Counted from the first letter of the stretch, positions 39,052 to 48,483 are shown. The stretch: DNA of 64,000 nt from Alphaproteobacteria bacterium (GCA_020848095.1 JADLAT010000015.1:148892-212891), one strand, 5' to 3'. The notes: generated from the letters alone by a model not told the origin. Numbers and translations are program-made.

Positions 39052-40005
39052 CTACGGCATCCGGGACAGAACGCGCAAAACGGTGAAACGTGAAGTCATC
39101 GCGGCGATAAAACAAACAGCCAACGGAAGCGAGAGCAGCCCCAGCACCTGTAAACCGCTTAACGAAAAATCGGGCAGCAGGCTCTGCGCCGCGCTTCGGT
39201 TAAGGAGCGCCATCCCCGCCAGCGTTAAAGTACCAAAGGTAACGCCGCCCAGCGCCCCTTTGAAGCTTAAAATAAGCGCATGCCGCCGGAATTGGCGCAT
39301 AACATACATATCGCTGGCCCCCATCATGTGTAAAAGCTCGATATCGTCTTTATGTTCCGCCATGCGGGAGCGAACAGCCCCCATAATGGCCGTGACGGTG
39401 GTGATCATGATAATAAGGGTCACCAGCCCGGCGGACAGCTCAAGCGTTCGTACGAGCCGCAAAATATCACCCAGCCAGCGCTCATGGGCATCTATGCGAA
39501 TATCTGCGGCTACGGATTCCACTGCGGATGTCAGTGCTTTGAGCGTTTCCGGTTCGCTGTCGTATAAATGTACGGAGATCAAGCCGGGCAGGGGCATATC
39601 ATTCAGCGTTACATCCTTCCCAAGCCACGGGGCGAGCAAGTCACTGATCTGCTCGGCTTCTAGTACTTCCAGATTTTCAATATGAGGGTTGTTTTTAAGA
39701 GTCTGCGCCACAGAGCGGGCAAGAGCTGTAATTTCTGCGGAATCTCTTATCTTTCCATTCGGGCGCGCCGCGGGAATTTCTATCGTAAGGGTATTTTCCA
39801 GACTTGATGTCCAATGACGGGTCATACCGTTCAGAGCAAACCCGGCGGCAATGGCCATCATGGCGAGGAACGTCATAAGGCCGATCAAAAGAACCATGAA
39901 TCCGGTCCCGGCGCCGCTGGTAAGCGGAAGATCATAGCGCCGCTTTCCTTCGGAAACGCCAAGTCTGCGGTCTTTTTGAAAGCGGGCGAAGAGCGGCTTT
40001 TTCAT
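39052..40005 (-). CDS. ftsX: Cell division protein FtsX
   Basis: FtsX is the membrane partner of the ATPase FtsE; the complex sits at the divisome and activates peptidoglycan hydrolases. The start [17 protein letters not shown] gives 317 residues and shares one base with the ftsE stop (TGATG). A first membrane helix ([20 protein letters not shown]) is followed by a periplasmic loop and three C-terminal helices, the standard topology. The N-terminal cytoplasmic part is short. Conserved core [19 protein letters not shown] is present. Confidence 0.9.
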   Translation of the reverse strand: MKKPLFARFQKDRRLGVSEGKRRYDLPLTSGAGTGFMVLLIGLMTFLAMMAIAAGFALNGMTRHWTSSLENTLTIEIPAARPNGKIRDSAEITALARSVAQTLKNNPHIENLEVLEAEQISDLLAPWLGKDVTLNDMPLPGLISVHLYDSEPETLKALTSAVESVAADIRIDAHERWLGDILRLVRTLELSAGLVTLIIMITTVTAIMGAVRSRMAEHKDDIELLHMMGASDMYVMRQFRRHALILSFKGALGGVTFGTLTLAGMALLNRSAAQSLLPDFSLSGLQVLGLLSLPLAVCFIAAMTSRFTVLRVLSRMP

Positions 40006-40703
40006 CAGCATCCCCCTTCGATATTTTTTCGGGCCCAGTTTTCCGGCTCTTCAACGTGCAAACGGCCCGAATCCAAAATCATGCGCGGATGCCCGAATTT
40101 ATCTATAATAGCTTGGTTATGCGTTGCGATAACAATGGTCGTGCCCATGCGGTTAAGCTGCTCAAAAAGATGCATCAACCGAAAACCTATATTATCGTCC
40201 AGATTCCCTGTCGGCTCATCGGCCAAAAGCAGCTTGGGCCGGGCAATGACGGCGCGGGCAATGGCCACACGTTGCTGCTGGCCCCCTGAAAGGGTAAGCG
40301 GCAGGGCATTTTTATGCTCGCCTAGCCCGACCCATTCGAGGAGCTCATTGACGTTATTGCGAATCTCCTTTTCCGGCCTGCCTGCAATGCGCAGCGGCAG
40401 CGCCACATTATCCAGCGTGGAAAGATTGGGCAGAAGCCTGAATTCCTGAAAAACCACACCAATTTTCTGGCGAATGACGCAGAGCTGCGCACGGTTAAGC
40501 CCATTGATGCTTTGTCCAAACATGTGAACCAGCCCGCGCGTAGGCTTGCGCCCCAGAAACATAAGATTGAGCAGGGAGGTTTTCCCTGCACCGCTGGCCC
40601 CGGTCAGAAAGTGAAAAGATCCGGGCTCCAGAGTGAAATGGATATCGCTCAGAACCTCCGGTCCTATGCCGTATCTCAGGCCAACATGTTCAAACGTAAT
40701 CAA
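40005..40703 (-). CDS. ftsE: Cell division ATP-binding protein FtsE
   Basis: FtsE is the ABC-type ATPase of the FtsEX divisome complex. The 232-residue protein has Walker [17 protein letters not shown], signature [14 protein letters not shown] and Walker [14 protein letters not shown], and [14 protein letters not shown] as Q-loop region. Start is TTG, overlapping the stop of the upstream secreted protein gene (TTGA), so translation of the two is coupled. Downstream it overlaps ftsX. Confidence 0.95.
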   Translation of the reverse strand: MITFEHVGLRYGIGPEVLSDIHFTLEPGSFHFLTGASGAGKTSLLNLMFLGRKPTRGLVHMFGQSINGLNRAQLCVIRQKIGVVFQEFRLLPNLSTLDNVALPLRIAGRPEKEIRNNVNELLEWVGLGEHKNALPLTLSGGQQQRVAIARAVIARPKLLLADEPTGNLDDNIGFRLMHLFEQLNRMGTTIVIATHNQAIIDKFGHPRMILDSGRLHVEEPENWARKNIEGGC

Positions 40704-41464
40704 TGCCTTGCCTTTTGATCTTCATGTTTAACCCGAGCAACATCGCGCGGTGTTTGTCGATCAAGAATGTATTGCAGAGCCTGCGCTTTCATATAGGCAT
40801 TCTCAATTTTTTCGGCAGCCCCCAGCGCGTGCTGATAATATCGGCCATCGGCAAAAATTTTGGAGACGGTGTTGAAGGCTTTATTGCGATAGGATTGATC
40901 ATCAATAAAGCCAATACTTTTAATCGCCAGATCATATGCCCCGCGCTCGGCCTGAATTTCCGCCGTTTCGCCATAAGCCTTGTGCCGCAGAGCCGAATTT
41001 TCCATGGCGGCTGCCGTTTCCCATGCGGCGTCATCCTGACCGGCGAAAGCCTGCGCCATGGCGATATAGGTCAGGGCAATCGCATGCGAAGGCGGATGCG
41101 TTATGGTTTTGGCCTTTTCATGCAGGGCTGTAAACAGCGCGGTATATTCCGCCGGGGTTAATTTTTTATCGGCGGCCGCCATCCCGATTCCCCGTATGGT
41201 CATGGCCTTCGTATCTGGCGTTTCTATCTGGTCGATCAGGGCAAGCGCCTTATCAAGCTCACCGTCAAAGGCGTAGCTTTTGGCAAGTTCGCGGTAAGTC
41301 TGATCCCGCCAGCTTTTATTTTCGATTTTTCCGGCCTCGGTCCGGAGCATTTCCAAAACACAGGCCCGGTCATCAACAACACAGGCCTGCTGCGCCCGTG
41401 CGAGGGGGGCAACGGCAGTAAAAAATACAAAAATATAAAGAAATAACCGTGTTGTGCCTGACAT
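40700..41464 (-). CDS. Secreted repeat protein coupled to ftsE
   Basis: I do not recognise a named family. A signal peptide (MSGTTRLFLYIFVFFTAVAPLARA) precedes a protein built of paired helices of TPR-like character. Examples are SWRDQTYRELAKSYAFDGELDKA and DQSYRNKAFNTVSKIFADGRYYQHALG. It should be periplasmic. The gene's stop overlaps the TTG start of ftsE (TTGA), so the two are translated from one transcript. The next gene, DUF3426, is divergent, 93 bp away. In related genomes I know ftsE directly faces the zinc-ribbon gene, so this gene appears interposed. A role with FtsEX is inference only. Confidence 0.7.
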   Translation of the reverse strand: MSGTTRLFLYIFVFFTAVAPLARAQQACVVDDRACVLEMLRTEAGKIENKSWRDQTYRELAKSYAFDGELDKALALIDQIETPDTKAMTIRGIGMAAADKKLTPAEYTALFTALHEKAKTITHPPSHAIALTYIAMAQAFAGQDDAAWETAAAMENSALRHKAYGETAEIQAERGAYDLAIKSIGFIDDQSYRNKAFNTVSKIFADGRYYQHALGAAEKIENAYMKAQALQYILDRQTPRDVARVKHEDQKARH

Positions 41465-41490
41465 CTTGCCCCGTGAAGGAATCCTTGCTC

Positions 41491-41519
41491 TTGCCCGTAG
41501 GCCTTGTAAAATCTATAAA
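41491..41519 (+). promoter_or_regulatory. Probable promoter of the DUF3426 gene
   Basis: TTGCCC (41491-41496) and TATAAA (41514-41519) are separated by 17 bases, on the plus strand, in the 93-bp gap between the divergent secreted protein gene and the DUF3426 gene. The predicted start site is about 30 bases before that gene. Confidence 0.45.
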
Positions 41520-41557
41520 TACTAGAAACTGGCAGCTATGAGAAGGCTCAAGGCCAC

Positions 41558-42298
41558 ATGATTTTGACTTGTCCCAATTGCGCTTCGCGCTTTTTGCTTT
41601 CGGCTCAGGTCCTTGCCCCTTCAGGGCGGCGAGTGCGCTGTTCTTCCTGTTCATCCTTGTGGTTCCAGCTTCCCGATCCCGATGAAATGCTGGCGGATAT
41701 GGAGAGCCAGATCGGTACAATCCCCGAATCGGTCATGCCTCGCCGGGGCAATGCGGATTATGACCTCTCTGCTGCCGGAGAGAGAAAAACATTTCCTTTC
41801 TTAAGCTATGGTGCGGCGGTACTGGTATTTTTGGGTCTGTTGGCGCTGTTTGTCGTGCTAAGGCCGGCGATCATTAAAAGCTGGCCTCCCGCGACGCTGC
41901 TCTATGAAAAGATGGGCCTGCCGGTTGAGAGTGATCCAGCGCAGCAAGGACCAGTTCTGGAGGCGATAAGTGCTCACGCCGCCGATGAAAAAATGATTCT
42001 TATTCAGGGGCACATCCGCAATCTGGGACCGGAAGATCAGGGCCTGTACGTCATCGAAGCCATTTTACGGGATGAGGCAGGGCGCACACTGGCTCAATGG
42101 CAGATAAATCCGCCCCAAAGTGAGGATAAAAACACCGTCTTACCATTTGAATCCCGTTATGAAGGCGCGATAGACAAAGTGGAAACGCTGGACCTGCGAT
42201 TCGTGCCGATCCCTAAAAACGCTTCAGAAGACGCCGATAATATTCAAGCTCCTCCGGCGGACGCTCACGCTCTCCGGCCCGCCGACGAAGCTCATTAA
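41558..42298 (+). CDS. Zinc-ribbon and DUF3426 membrane protein
   Basis: This 246-residue protein begins with an MJ0042-type zinc ribbon (MILTCPNCASRFLLSAQVL, then RCSSC, giving CxxC-x(n)-CxxC). A membrane helix lies at about 85-103 and a DUF3426-like beta domain follows (HIRNLGPEDQGLYVIEAILRD). The family is common beside ftsE in alphaproteobacteria, with no proven function known to me. The last 29 codons overlap the DUF4175 gene on the other strand and look variable (NIQAPPADAHALRPADEAH). Confidence 0.75.
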   Translation: MILTCPNCASRFLLSAQVLAPSGRRVRCSSCSSLWFQLPDPDEMLADMESQIGTIPESVMPRRGNADYDLSAAGERKTFPFLSYGAAVLVFLGLLALFVVLRPAIIKSWPPATLLYEKMGLPVESDPAQQGPVLEAISAHAADEKMILIQGHIRNLGPEDQGLYVIEAILRDEAGRTLAQWQINPPQSEDKNTVLPFESRYEGAIDKVETLDLRFVPIPKNASEDADNIQAPPADAHALRPADEAH

Positions 42299-44699
42299 CA
42301 ATTTCCTGAATGCGTTTGGCTTCGGCCTCACTCGGTACTTTTACATCTGACCCGGAAGGTGGACGACCTTGTCGCCCTAGCGGGTCTGGCCGCATCGGTT
42401 GCCCGCCAAAGGCAAAGCCCGTCATTTGTTTCATGCGCTGGGCCATCATTTGAGAGAGCTGCTCTTGTGATTTTTTCAGATGCGCCAGCGCTTCTTTCTG
42501 GAAAGAAACCGCCATGTCCGGCTGATTTGCACGAAGCTGTTCAACCGCGCCGGTCATCTCTGATTCGGCATTTTCAAAATTCTCCGGTACTTGCGGCAGC
42601 GATTCCTGCGCTTTTTCGATTAAAACCCGAAGCGCATCCCGCAACGATTCTTGTTCGGCCCTGTTTTTTTCATGCGCCTCGAAAGGCTCTTGCCGGAAAG
42701 TGCTCTCCGGAACGCCCATTTCGTCCAGCGTAGAAAGAATGTCAGCCTGCTCCTGTGTTTTACCCAGCACCGCTTCCTGGCGTTTTATGATCTCCCGGAT
42801 TTCATTCATGCCCTCTATCATGGCCTGCATATCCTGAGGCATAGCGGCATCCAAAGACGGGTTCATCATATCCAGCAAACGCTGAAGCTGAGAGAGCATT
42901 TTCTGCGCGGCATTTTTATCGCCGCTCATCATATCGGCTTCCATCTTATCCAGCATAGAGGCCAGATCATCCGGATTCATCATGCTATCCAGCATTTCTT
43001 GCGGCAATTCGGGTGGCATTTCGCCTTCTGCCATTCGTTTTTGCATCTCCCGCGCCAGTGATTGCAGGTAGGCGCTCATGGCGCTGCGGAGCTTTTCCAT
43101 TAACGCCGCAATTTCTGCGGGGGGTATGTCGGGGTTCTTCAGCGCGTTTTCCAGTGCTGTTTGCGCGGCCCGCAAATCCTGCGCGGCAAGGCTCAAGCCC
43201 CCATCCTCAAGGCGTAGCGCCGCCCGCCAGAGCAGATCAATAATCCCTTTAGCAATCGCGCGCGCGGGATCGTTATAACGCATGCGCGATGCGGCCGCCC
43301 GCACAGCCATATGAATTTGCCTGTCATAGGCGAAAGATTCCGGGTGCATCAAGATACGCTCCAAGGCTATAAGAGCCGCCTCATAGCTCTGGTCCGGAGC
43401 CCGAATAATCTGTTTACGAACATCTATAAGGGCGCGGGCCAGCGGGTGCGTAAACGCACGCTCCGGCAGAACAATAGGAATTGGCGCTGTTTTTGTTTCT
43501 TGTCCCTTGTGGTCGCGGGCAATGAAGGTCACAAGCGCAGGGCTTCCTGCCCATGGATGGGCGCTGAGATCATAAAGCGGTGCCATGGAAAAGGCTGCTC
43601 CGGGCGGTGACATGACAGAGCGCATCTCTCCAAAGGGTTCACCCAAGGGCTCACCCACCGGGGACATGGCCGCTTCCATATTCATCTGCAGCTCTTGCAC
43701 GCCGTAATCATCGGTAAGCGTTAAGGGGATTTGAAACTGCCCCTGCCCGGGGAAGAGCGGCTCCTTTGTTATTTCGATGGTGGGCGGAGTATCCGGGATC
43801 AGTGCATAATTCCATGAGGGGCTTTTGAATCTGCCAGTCTTTAAGATAAGGCGTTTTCCAAGTGGTACGGGCATTTCCAGCCTGTATGTACCGCCCTCGG
43901 AGGGGATGAGCGGGAACCGCGCCTCATCAGCGTAAAGCGCGAGTTTGCCAAAGGAGAGGAAACCCGGCTCCTCCAGAAAAATTTTCAGGCGGCTGTCTTC
44001 GGGGATAGAAATCGTTTCCTGATTCTGCGTTTGGATGGTTTGCAGGATAATCTGCTCTTTCCCCGTATAGGCGGGCGGCGTGATCCAGAGCGTAGGGCCA
44101 GAATTTTGCGATAAAGTAGTTGAATCCGGAGCGTTAAAGGGCATTAACCCCAGATACAGCCGTTCACCCGCATGCGGCCCGGCAATGATAATGCCGCATA
44201 AAAACGCCAGCCCCAAACCGAGTCGAATGGCGCGGGGGTCCTTGCTGGCCAGAAAGGCGCGCGGGTAGGGGAATTTAAGATTTTGAATGCTCAAGGCCAG
44301 TTTTTGCTGCTGTATCTGCCACAGCGTTAAGGCCTCTTCCGTATGGGTATTAATGGGCTGATCGCTCAAGGCGGTCAGGGGGCGGTGAGGGATGCCACCG
44401 TCCTTTTCAACCCGGCGCAAAACGTCATCTGAATCGGGAAAACGAAAATGACGCACATCCTTCCAGATAAAAAAGACGGTGCCCCCGACAAAGGACAACA
44501 GAGCGATAATTTCCGCGCTATAACCAAGGCTTGCGGGAATACGAAACAGCCAAAGCGTTCCAAATAGCAAAAACCAGCAAACAATCCGCCAAAATCTGAG
44601 GCTCAGACGCTCATACAAAAGAAGAATAAGCGCCAGAGCCTTCAAACCGTACAGACGCCGGGTTCCGAGCATTGTTTTAAATTGGTTGCGCTTGCCCAT
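42213..44699 (-). CDS. DUF4175 family large membrane protein
   Basis: An 828-residue protein of the DUF4175 / TIGR02302 type found in alphaproteobacteria. Two or three N-terminal membrane helices (within residues 12-70) and one near 155-175 anchor it. A periplasmic beta-rich domain follows. The C-terminal half is a long helical, Met/Gln-rich region (EIAALMEKLRSAMSAYLQSL, QKMLSQLQRLLDMMNPSL). The conserved end NELRRRAGERERPPEELEYY confirms the frame, so the overlapping DUF3426 tail is probably the less constrained one. Start lies 3 bp after lysA, so they are co-transcribed. Function unknown. Confidence 0.82.
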   Translation of the reverse strand: MGKRNQFKTMLGTRRLYGLKALALILLLYERLSLRFWRIVCWFLLFGTLWLFRIPASLGYSAEIIALLSFVGGTVFFIWKDVRHFRFPDSDDVLRRVEKDGGIPHRPLTALSDQPINTHTEEALTLWQIQQQKLALSIQNLKFPYPRAFLASKDPRAIRLGLGLAFLCGIIIAGPHAGERLYLGLMPFNAPDSTTLSQNSGPTLWITPPAYTGKEQIILQTIQTQNQETISIPEDSRLKIFLEEPGFLSFGKLALYADEARFPLIPSEGGTYRLEMPVPLGKRLILKTGRFKSPSWNYALIPDTPPTIEITKEPLFPGQGQFQIPLTLTDDYGVQELQMNMEAAMSPVGEPLGEPFGEMRSVMSPPGAAFSMAPLYDLSAHPWAGSPALVTFIARDHKGQETKTAPIPIVLPERAFTHPLARALIDVRKQIIRAPDQSYEAALIALERILMHPESFAYDRQIHMAVRAAASRMRYNDPARAIAKGIIDLLWRAALRLEDGGLSLAAQDLRAAQTALENALKNPDIPPAEIAALMEKLRSAMSAYLQSLAREMQKRMAEGEMPPELPQEMLDSMMNPDDLASMLDKMEADMMSGDKNAAQKMLSQLQRLLDMMNPSLDAAMPQDMQAMIEGMNEIREIIKRQEAVLGKTQEQADILSTLDEMGVPESTFRQEPFEAHEKNRAEQESLRDALRVLIEKAQESLPQVPENFENAESEMTGAVEQLRANQPDMAVSFQKEALAHLKKSQEQLSQMMAQRMKQMTGFAFGGQPMRPDPLGRQGRPPSGSDVKVPSEAEAKRIQEIVNELRRRAGERERPPEELEYYRRLLKRF

Positions 44700-44702
44700 A
44701 TC

Positions 44703-45977
44703 TCAACGGTTCAGCCACTCTGGAATATGCTCCGGGCCGATAAGGTCATCATAGCTCTGGCGTTGGCGAATAACCGCAACACGCTCACCATCAATCAGGA
44801 TCTCAGGGGGCATGGGGCGCGTGTTATAGTTGGAGGCCATGCAAAAACCATAAGCGCCCGCAGAACGTATAACAACCAGAGCGCCGGGTTTCATGCTGGG
44901 GAGCGTCCTGTCGATGGAAAACGTATCACCGGTCTCACATATCGGGCCGACAACGTCATAGAGCTTTTTCGGCGCATCCCGGTTTTCAACCGGTTCAATC
45001 CCGTGATAGGCATCATAAAGCGTGGGGCGCACCAGATCATTCATGGCGGCATCAATGACGAGAAAGGACCGGTCATTCGTCTCTTTGATATACAGCGTCT
45101 CGCTCAATAAAACGCCAGCATTTCCAACCAGATAACGTCCCGGCTCCATAATGATTTCCGTCTCCAGAGGCAGGATAATATCGCCGACCCATTTGGCATA
45201 GGCGCTAAGATCCAGAAGCTTTTCATCCTTGTAAATAATCGGGAAACCGCCGCCGATATCAAGGCGGCTGATGACATGCCCGGCGGCGCGTAATTCGCCA
45301 ACCATGCCGGGAAGTTTTTCAAAGGCCTGCCGGAAGGCATCAACGGTAAAAACCTGTGAGCCGATATGAATGGAAAGCCCATGGGCCTGAACATGGCTCA
45401 TCTCGGCGGCCATCTCAAAGCCCTTAAACACATCCGCGCGTCCAAGGCCGAATTTATCACGTTTGCGCCCGGTTGATATCTTGTGATGTCCGCCGCCCGT
45501 GACATCGGGGTTAAGACGGAAAACCACATGCGCCGTTTTGTTCATCTCTGCGGCAATTTTCTGGATATGAACCAGCTCCGGCAATGATTCCACATTAAAC
45601 TGATGAATGCCGGCCTCAAGGCAGGCTGCAATCTCACGGGCCTGCTTGCCCACGCCGGTGGAGACAATCTTTTCAGGGGCGAACCCGGCCTTTAAGCCTC
45701 GGCGCAACTCACCCTCAGAAACAATCTCCAGCCCGCTACCGCAGCCCTTCAAAAGGCTGAGAACGGCAATATTGCTGTTGGCCTTACAGGCGTAACAGAG
45801 CAAAGGCTGGCGCTCGGGGGGCAGAGCTTTTTGCATGGCCAGCGCCAGAGCTTCATACTGGCCGCGGATGGCACCGGCGCTATAAACATAGGCAGGCGTG
45901 CCAAATTCAGTCGCAATTTGCGTGAGCGGCACATCATCAGCATGAAGAATGCCGCCTTTTTCCTCAAAGCCAATCAT
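44703..45977 (-). CDS. lysA: Diaminopimelate decarboxylase
   Basis: LysA makes lysine from meso-diaminopimelate with PLP. The 424-residue protein has the PLP lysine in CYACKANSNIAV. The glycine-rich loop is LDIGGGFPIIYKDE and the C-terminal DVVGPICETGDTFSIDRTL carries substrate-binding residues. EPGRYLVGNAG is also typical. The gene starts directly after the stop of the LptM-like gene, sharing the unit with it and DUF4175. lysC at 50617 belongs to the same pathway but is in another unit. Confidence 0.95.
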   Translation of the reverse strand: MIGFEEKGGILHADDVPLTQIATEFGTPAYVYSAGAIRGQYEALALAMQKALPPERQPLLCYACKANSNIAVLSLLKGCGSGLEIVSEGELRRGLKAGFAPEKIVSTGVGKQAREIAACLEAGIHQFNVESLPELVHIQKIAAEMNKTAHVVFRLNPDVTGGGHHKISTGRKRDKFGLGRADVFKGFEMAAEMSHVQAHGLSIHIGSQVFTVDAFRQAFEKLPGMVGELRAAGHVISRLDIGGGFPIIYKDEKLLDLSAYAKWVGDIILPLETEIIMEPGRYLVGNAGVLLSETLYIKETNDRSFLVIDAAMNDLVRPTLYDAYHGIEPVENRDAPKKLYDVVGPICETGDTFSIDRTLPSMKPGALVVIRSAGAYGFCMASNYNTRPMPPEILIDGERVAVIRQRQSYDDLIGPEHIPEWLNR

Positions 45978-46145
45978 TTAAAGTCCTCTGGTGTAGGGGG
46001 CCGGATCTGTGCGGACATCCGGATAGGTGCGTGGAAAATGGCTTGCCGCATCACTTTCCGGCGGAGCAACCTCGCCCGGCTTTATGCCGCAAGCCCCTAA
46101 AAGCATAAGGCATCCGAAAATTAAAACATTTCTTTTTCTTGGCAT
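45978..46145 (-). CDS. lptM: LptM-like small lipoprotein
   Basis: This 55-residue open frame lies immediately upstream of lysA. It encodes MPRKRNVLIFGCLMLLGACG, a short signal peptide ending in a lipobox (LLGAC). The tail, about 35 residues, is Pro-rich (KPGEVAPPESDAA). A small lipoprotein of this shape before lysA is a known arrangement; LptM helps assemble the LptDE outer-membrane lipopolysaccharide translocon. AAGAGGA stands about ten bases before the ATG. The stop codon abuts the lysA start. Assignment rests on position and lipobox, not on conserved residues. Confidence 0.75.
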   Translation of the reverse strand: MPRKRNVLIFGCLMLLGACGIKPGEVAPPESDAASHFPRTYPDVRTDPAPYTRGL

Positions 46146-46246
46146 GCGCTAAACATCCTCTTGGGTGTGGTACTTTTCACAAAAAACTGTACACTTTTTT
46201 CCGATTTGACATCATTTTTTTAACACTTGGAAGACATAATTTAAGG

Positions 46247-47548
46247 ATGCAGGGACAGACAGAAAATCCGGACGGGCTGGAAACAATCTCACAAGACCAG
46301 CTCGATGCGCTGGTGCGGCTTCATAATCGCTTCCTCGAAGGGCGGCTTGGCGGGCGCAGAGCAAGCCTCAAGGCCGTGAATATAGGCGGTCTTTCATTGA
46401 AGGGGCAGGATTTGCGTCAGGCCAGCTTCATGGGCTGCCTTATGGCGGATATGGATCTTTCCGATTCTAATTTTCAGGAGGCCTCGCTTTATGCCTGTGA
46501 CCTCAGCAACTCGAATCTCAATAACGCCAAATTTATCCGGGCAGATCTGCGTGGTGCGCGGATTGAAAACGCCACGCTGGAGGGGGCCGATCTTGAAAAG
46601 GCCGATTTGCGCGTTGGCGGACTTTCAATAGGTAACACCTATGACAGTGGTCAGGCCGTGAATTTCCGGGGCGCAAATTTGAGCGGCGCCAAATTGGCAG
46701 GCTCTATCGCGTCCAAGGCTGATTTTTCAGACGCAAACCTTACGGGCGCAAATATGACCAAGGCCGATCTACGCGGCGCACAGATGGAGGGCGCCGATTT
46801 ATCAAACGCCGATATCGACGGGGTACAGCTCGGCGGGGCAAATTTAAAATCGGCAATCCTGACGGGCGTAGAGGTTCAATGGATCAAGGGCAGTGATATT
46901 GATATTTCCGGTGCGATTACGGATGAAAATGCGGGAACATCCGTTGCCGACCTCGAAGAGCCATTGCCGCAGATGATCGAAAGCCATAGAGCATGGGTGG
47001 AAACTGCAGGAAAATCCGGTAAGCAGCTTGACCTCAGCCATGTTGATCTGCGCGCGCTTAAGTCGCTCAAGGCGGAAAAGCTAACAGCAATTCGGGCTGT
47101 CGGTGCCATATTTCTGGGCATGAATCTCTATAAAATAGAGCTGCAAAGTGCGGTGCTGGATGGGGCGGATTTTCGCAACTGCGATATGGAAGAAGCCGAC
47201 ATCAGAGGATCAAGCTTCAAAGAGGCCAATCTTTCCCAGTGCAAAATGATGGGCGCGCGCGGCGACCCGCTCATGTTCGGGGAGGGGGGCGGAAAACGCT
47301 TTAGCCCTTGTGATTTTGAGGGCGCAAAACTGCGCTATGCAAATTTTTCAGGCGTTCATTTGAAAAACGCAATATTTAAGGATGCCGACCTGTCCTATGC
47401 CGATTTTTCAAACGCGGATTTGCGCGAGGCCGATTTTTCCGGCGCAAAAATGCAAGGAACGACCATGGAAGGGGCCAACACGGAAGGGGCAACTATGCCC
47501 AAATCCACGCGGCCTGTTTTCCGTATGGGCGGTGTGCAGGAGGATTAA
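46247..47548 (+). CDS. Pentapeptide-repeat protein
   Basis: A 433-residue protein dominated by A(D/N)LxX-type pentapeptide repeats that form a right-handed beta-helix. An N-terminal helix (residues 10-32) precedes repeats at about 45-215. A linker at about 215-265 contains LPQMIESHRAWVETAGKSGK. Repeats resume at about 265-415 (ADFRNCDMEEADIRGSSFKE). The H-x-x-W linker recurs in related proteins I know. No signal peptide is present. The ATG has no clear spaced ribosome-binding site, so the start is less sure. Its stop overlaps etfA by 4 bp. Function unknown. Confidence 0.78.
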   Translation: MQGQTENPDGLETISQDQLDALVRLHNRFLEGRLGGRRASLKAVNIGGLSLKGQDLRQASFMGCLMADMDLSDSNFQEASLYACDLSNSNLNNAKFIRADLRGARIENATLEGADLEKADLRVGGLSIGNTYDSGQAVNFRGANLSGAKLAGSIASKADFSDANLTGANMTKADLRGAQMEGADLSNADIDGVQLGGANLKSAILTGVEVQWIKGSDIDISGAITDENAGTSVADLEEPLPQMIESHRAWVETAGKSGKQLDLSHVDLRALKSLKAEKLTAIRAVGAIFLGMNLYKIELQSAVLDGADFRNCDMEEADIRGSSFKEANLSQCKMMGARGDPLMFGEGGGKRFSPCDFEGAKLRYANFSGVHLKNAIFKDADLSYADFSNADLREADFSGAKMQGTTMEGANTEGATMPKSTRPVFRMGGVQED

Positions 47549-48480
47549 AGCTTTTCCGTCAATTCAGGCACAATGTCAAACAAATCCCCAACCAGCCCGT
47601 AATCGGCAATCTGGAATATCGGCGCTTCGGAATCCTTGTTAATCGCAACGATAACCTTTGAGTCCTTCATGCCCGCGAGATGCTGAATTGCGCCGGAAAT
47701 ACCAATCGCGATATAAAGTTCCGGCGCAACGGCCTTGCCGGTCTGCCCGACTTGATAATCATTGGGCACATAACCCGCATCCACCGCCGCGCGGGAGGCA
47801 CCAATCGCCGCGCCAAGCTTATCCGCCAGCTTTTCTATCAGCGCAAAATTCTCTTTGGAGCCCACGCCGCGCCCGCCGGAGATAACGATTTTTGCGGAGG
47901 TCAGCTCCGGTCTTTCCGATTTTGTTTCCTGCACGCTAACGAAGCTGGAAAGGCCGCTATCGCCTTGCGCATCCACACTCTGTATCTCTGCGGCGCCCCC
48001 CGTGGCGGCGGCCTTGTCAAAGGCCGTTGCGCGGACTGTAATAAGCTTCAGGGAATCGGTGCTTTTGACGGTGGCAATGGCCTGTCCGCCATAGATAGGG
48101 CGTTGGAATGTGTCGGGACCCTCAATACCAATGATGTCCGTAATTTGCTGCACGTCCAAAATAGCGGCGGCCCGTGGCATGATGTTTTTGCCAAAGGTCG
48201 TACCGGGGGCAAGAACATGGCTGTAATTGCCGGATTTCACAATCTGGACAATCAAGGGCGCAAAATTTTCTGCAAGATCATGGGCCAGCGCATCGCTATC
48301 GGCCTTTAAAACCTTGGAAACGCCAGCAATCTTTGCTGCAGCTTCCGCCGCGCCGGAACAATCCTTCCCCGCCACCAGAATGCTCAGGTCATCACCCAGC
48401 TTAAGGGCCGCCCCCACAGTGGAAAGCGTCGAATCCTTTATGGCGCCATTATCATGTTCTGCGATCACCAAAATACCCAT
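47545..48480 (-). CDS. etfA: Electron transfer flavoprotein alpha subunit
   Basis: EtfA with EtfB passes electrons from acyl-CoA dehydrogenases to ETF-quinone oxidoreductase. The 311-residue protein has the N-terminal alpha domain (MGILVIAEHDNGAIKDSTLS) and the FAD-binding C-terminal half: SGGRGVGSKENFALIEKLAD, GQTGKAVAPELYIAIGISGA and VAINKDSEAPIFQIADYGLV. All family motifs are present. It follows etfB by 3 bp. No ETF dehydrogenase gene is in the window. Confidence 0.96.
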   Translation of the reverse strand: MGILVIAEHDNGAIKDSTLSTVGAALKLGDDLSILVAGKDCSGAAEAAAKIAGVSKVLKADSDALAHDLAENFAPLIVQIVKSGNYSHVLAPGTTFGKNIMPRAAAILDVQQITDIIGIEGPDTFQRPIYGGQAIATVKSTDSLKLITVRATAFDKAAATGGAAEIQSVDAQGDSGLSSFVSVQETKSERPELTSAKIVISGGRGVGSKENFALIEKLADKLGAAIGASRAAVDAGYVPNDYQVGQTGKAVAPELYIAIGISGAIQHLAGMKDSKVIVAINKDSEAPIFQIADYGLVGDLFDIVPELTEKL

Positions 48481-48483
48481 GTG

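Noticed and set aside
46247..47548. DNA-level tandem repeats or CRISPR-like array
   Set aside because: The repetition is at protein level (pentapeptide code) with irregular DNA; there are no uniform repeats and spacers.
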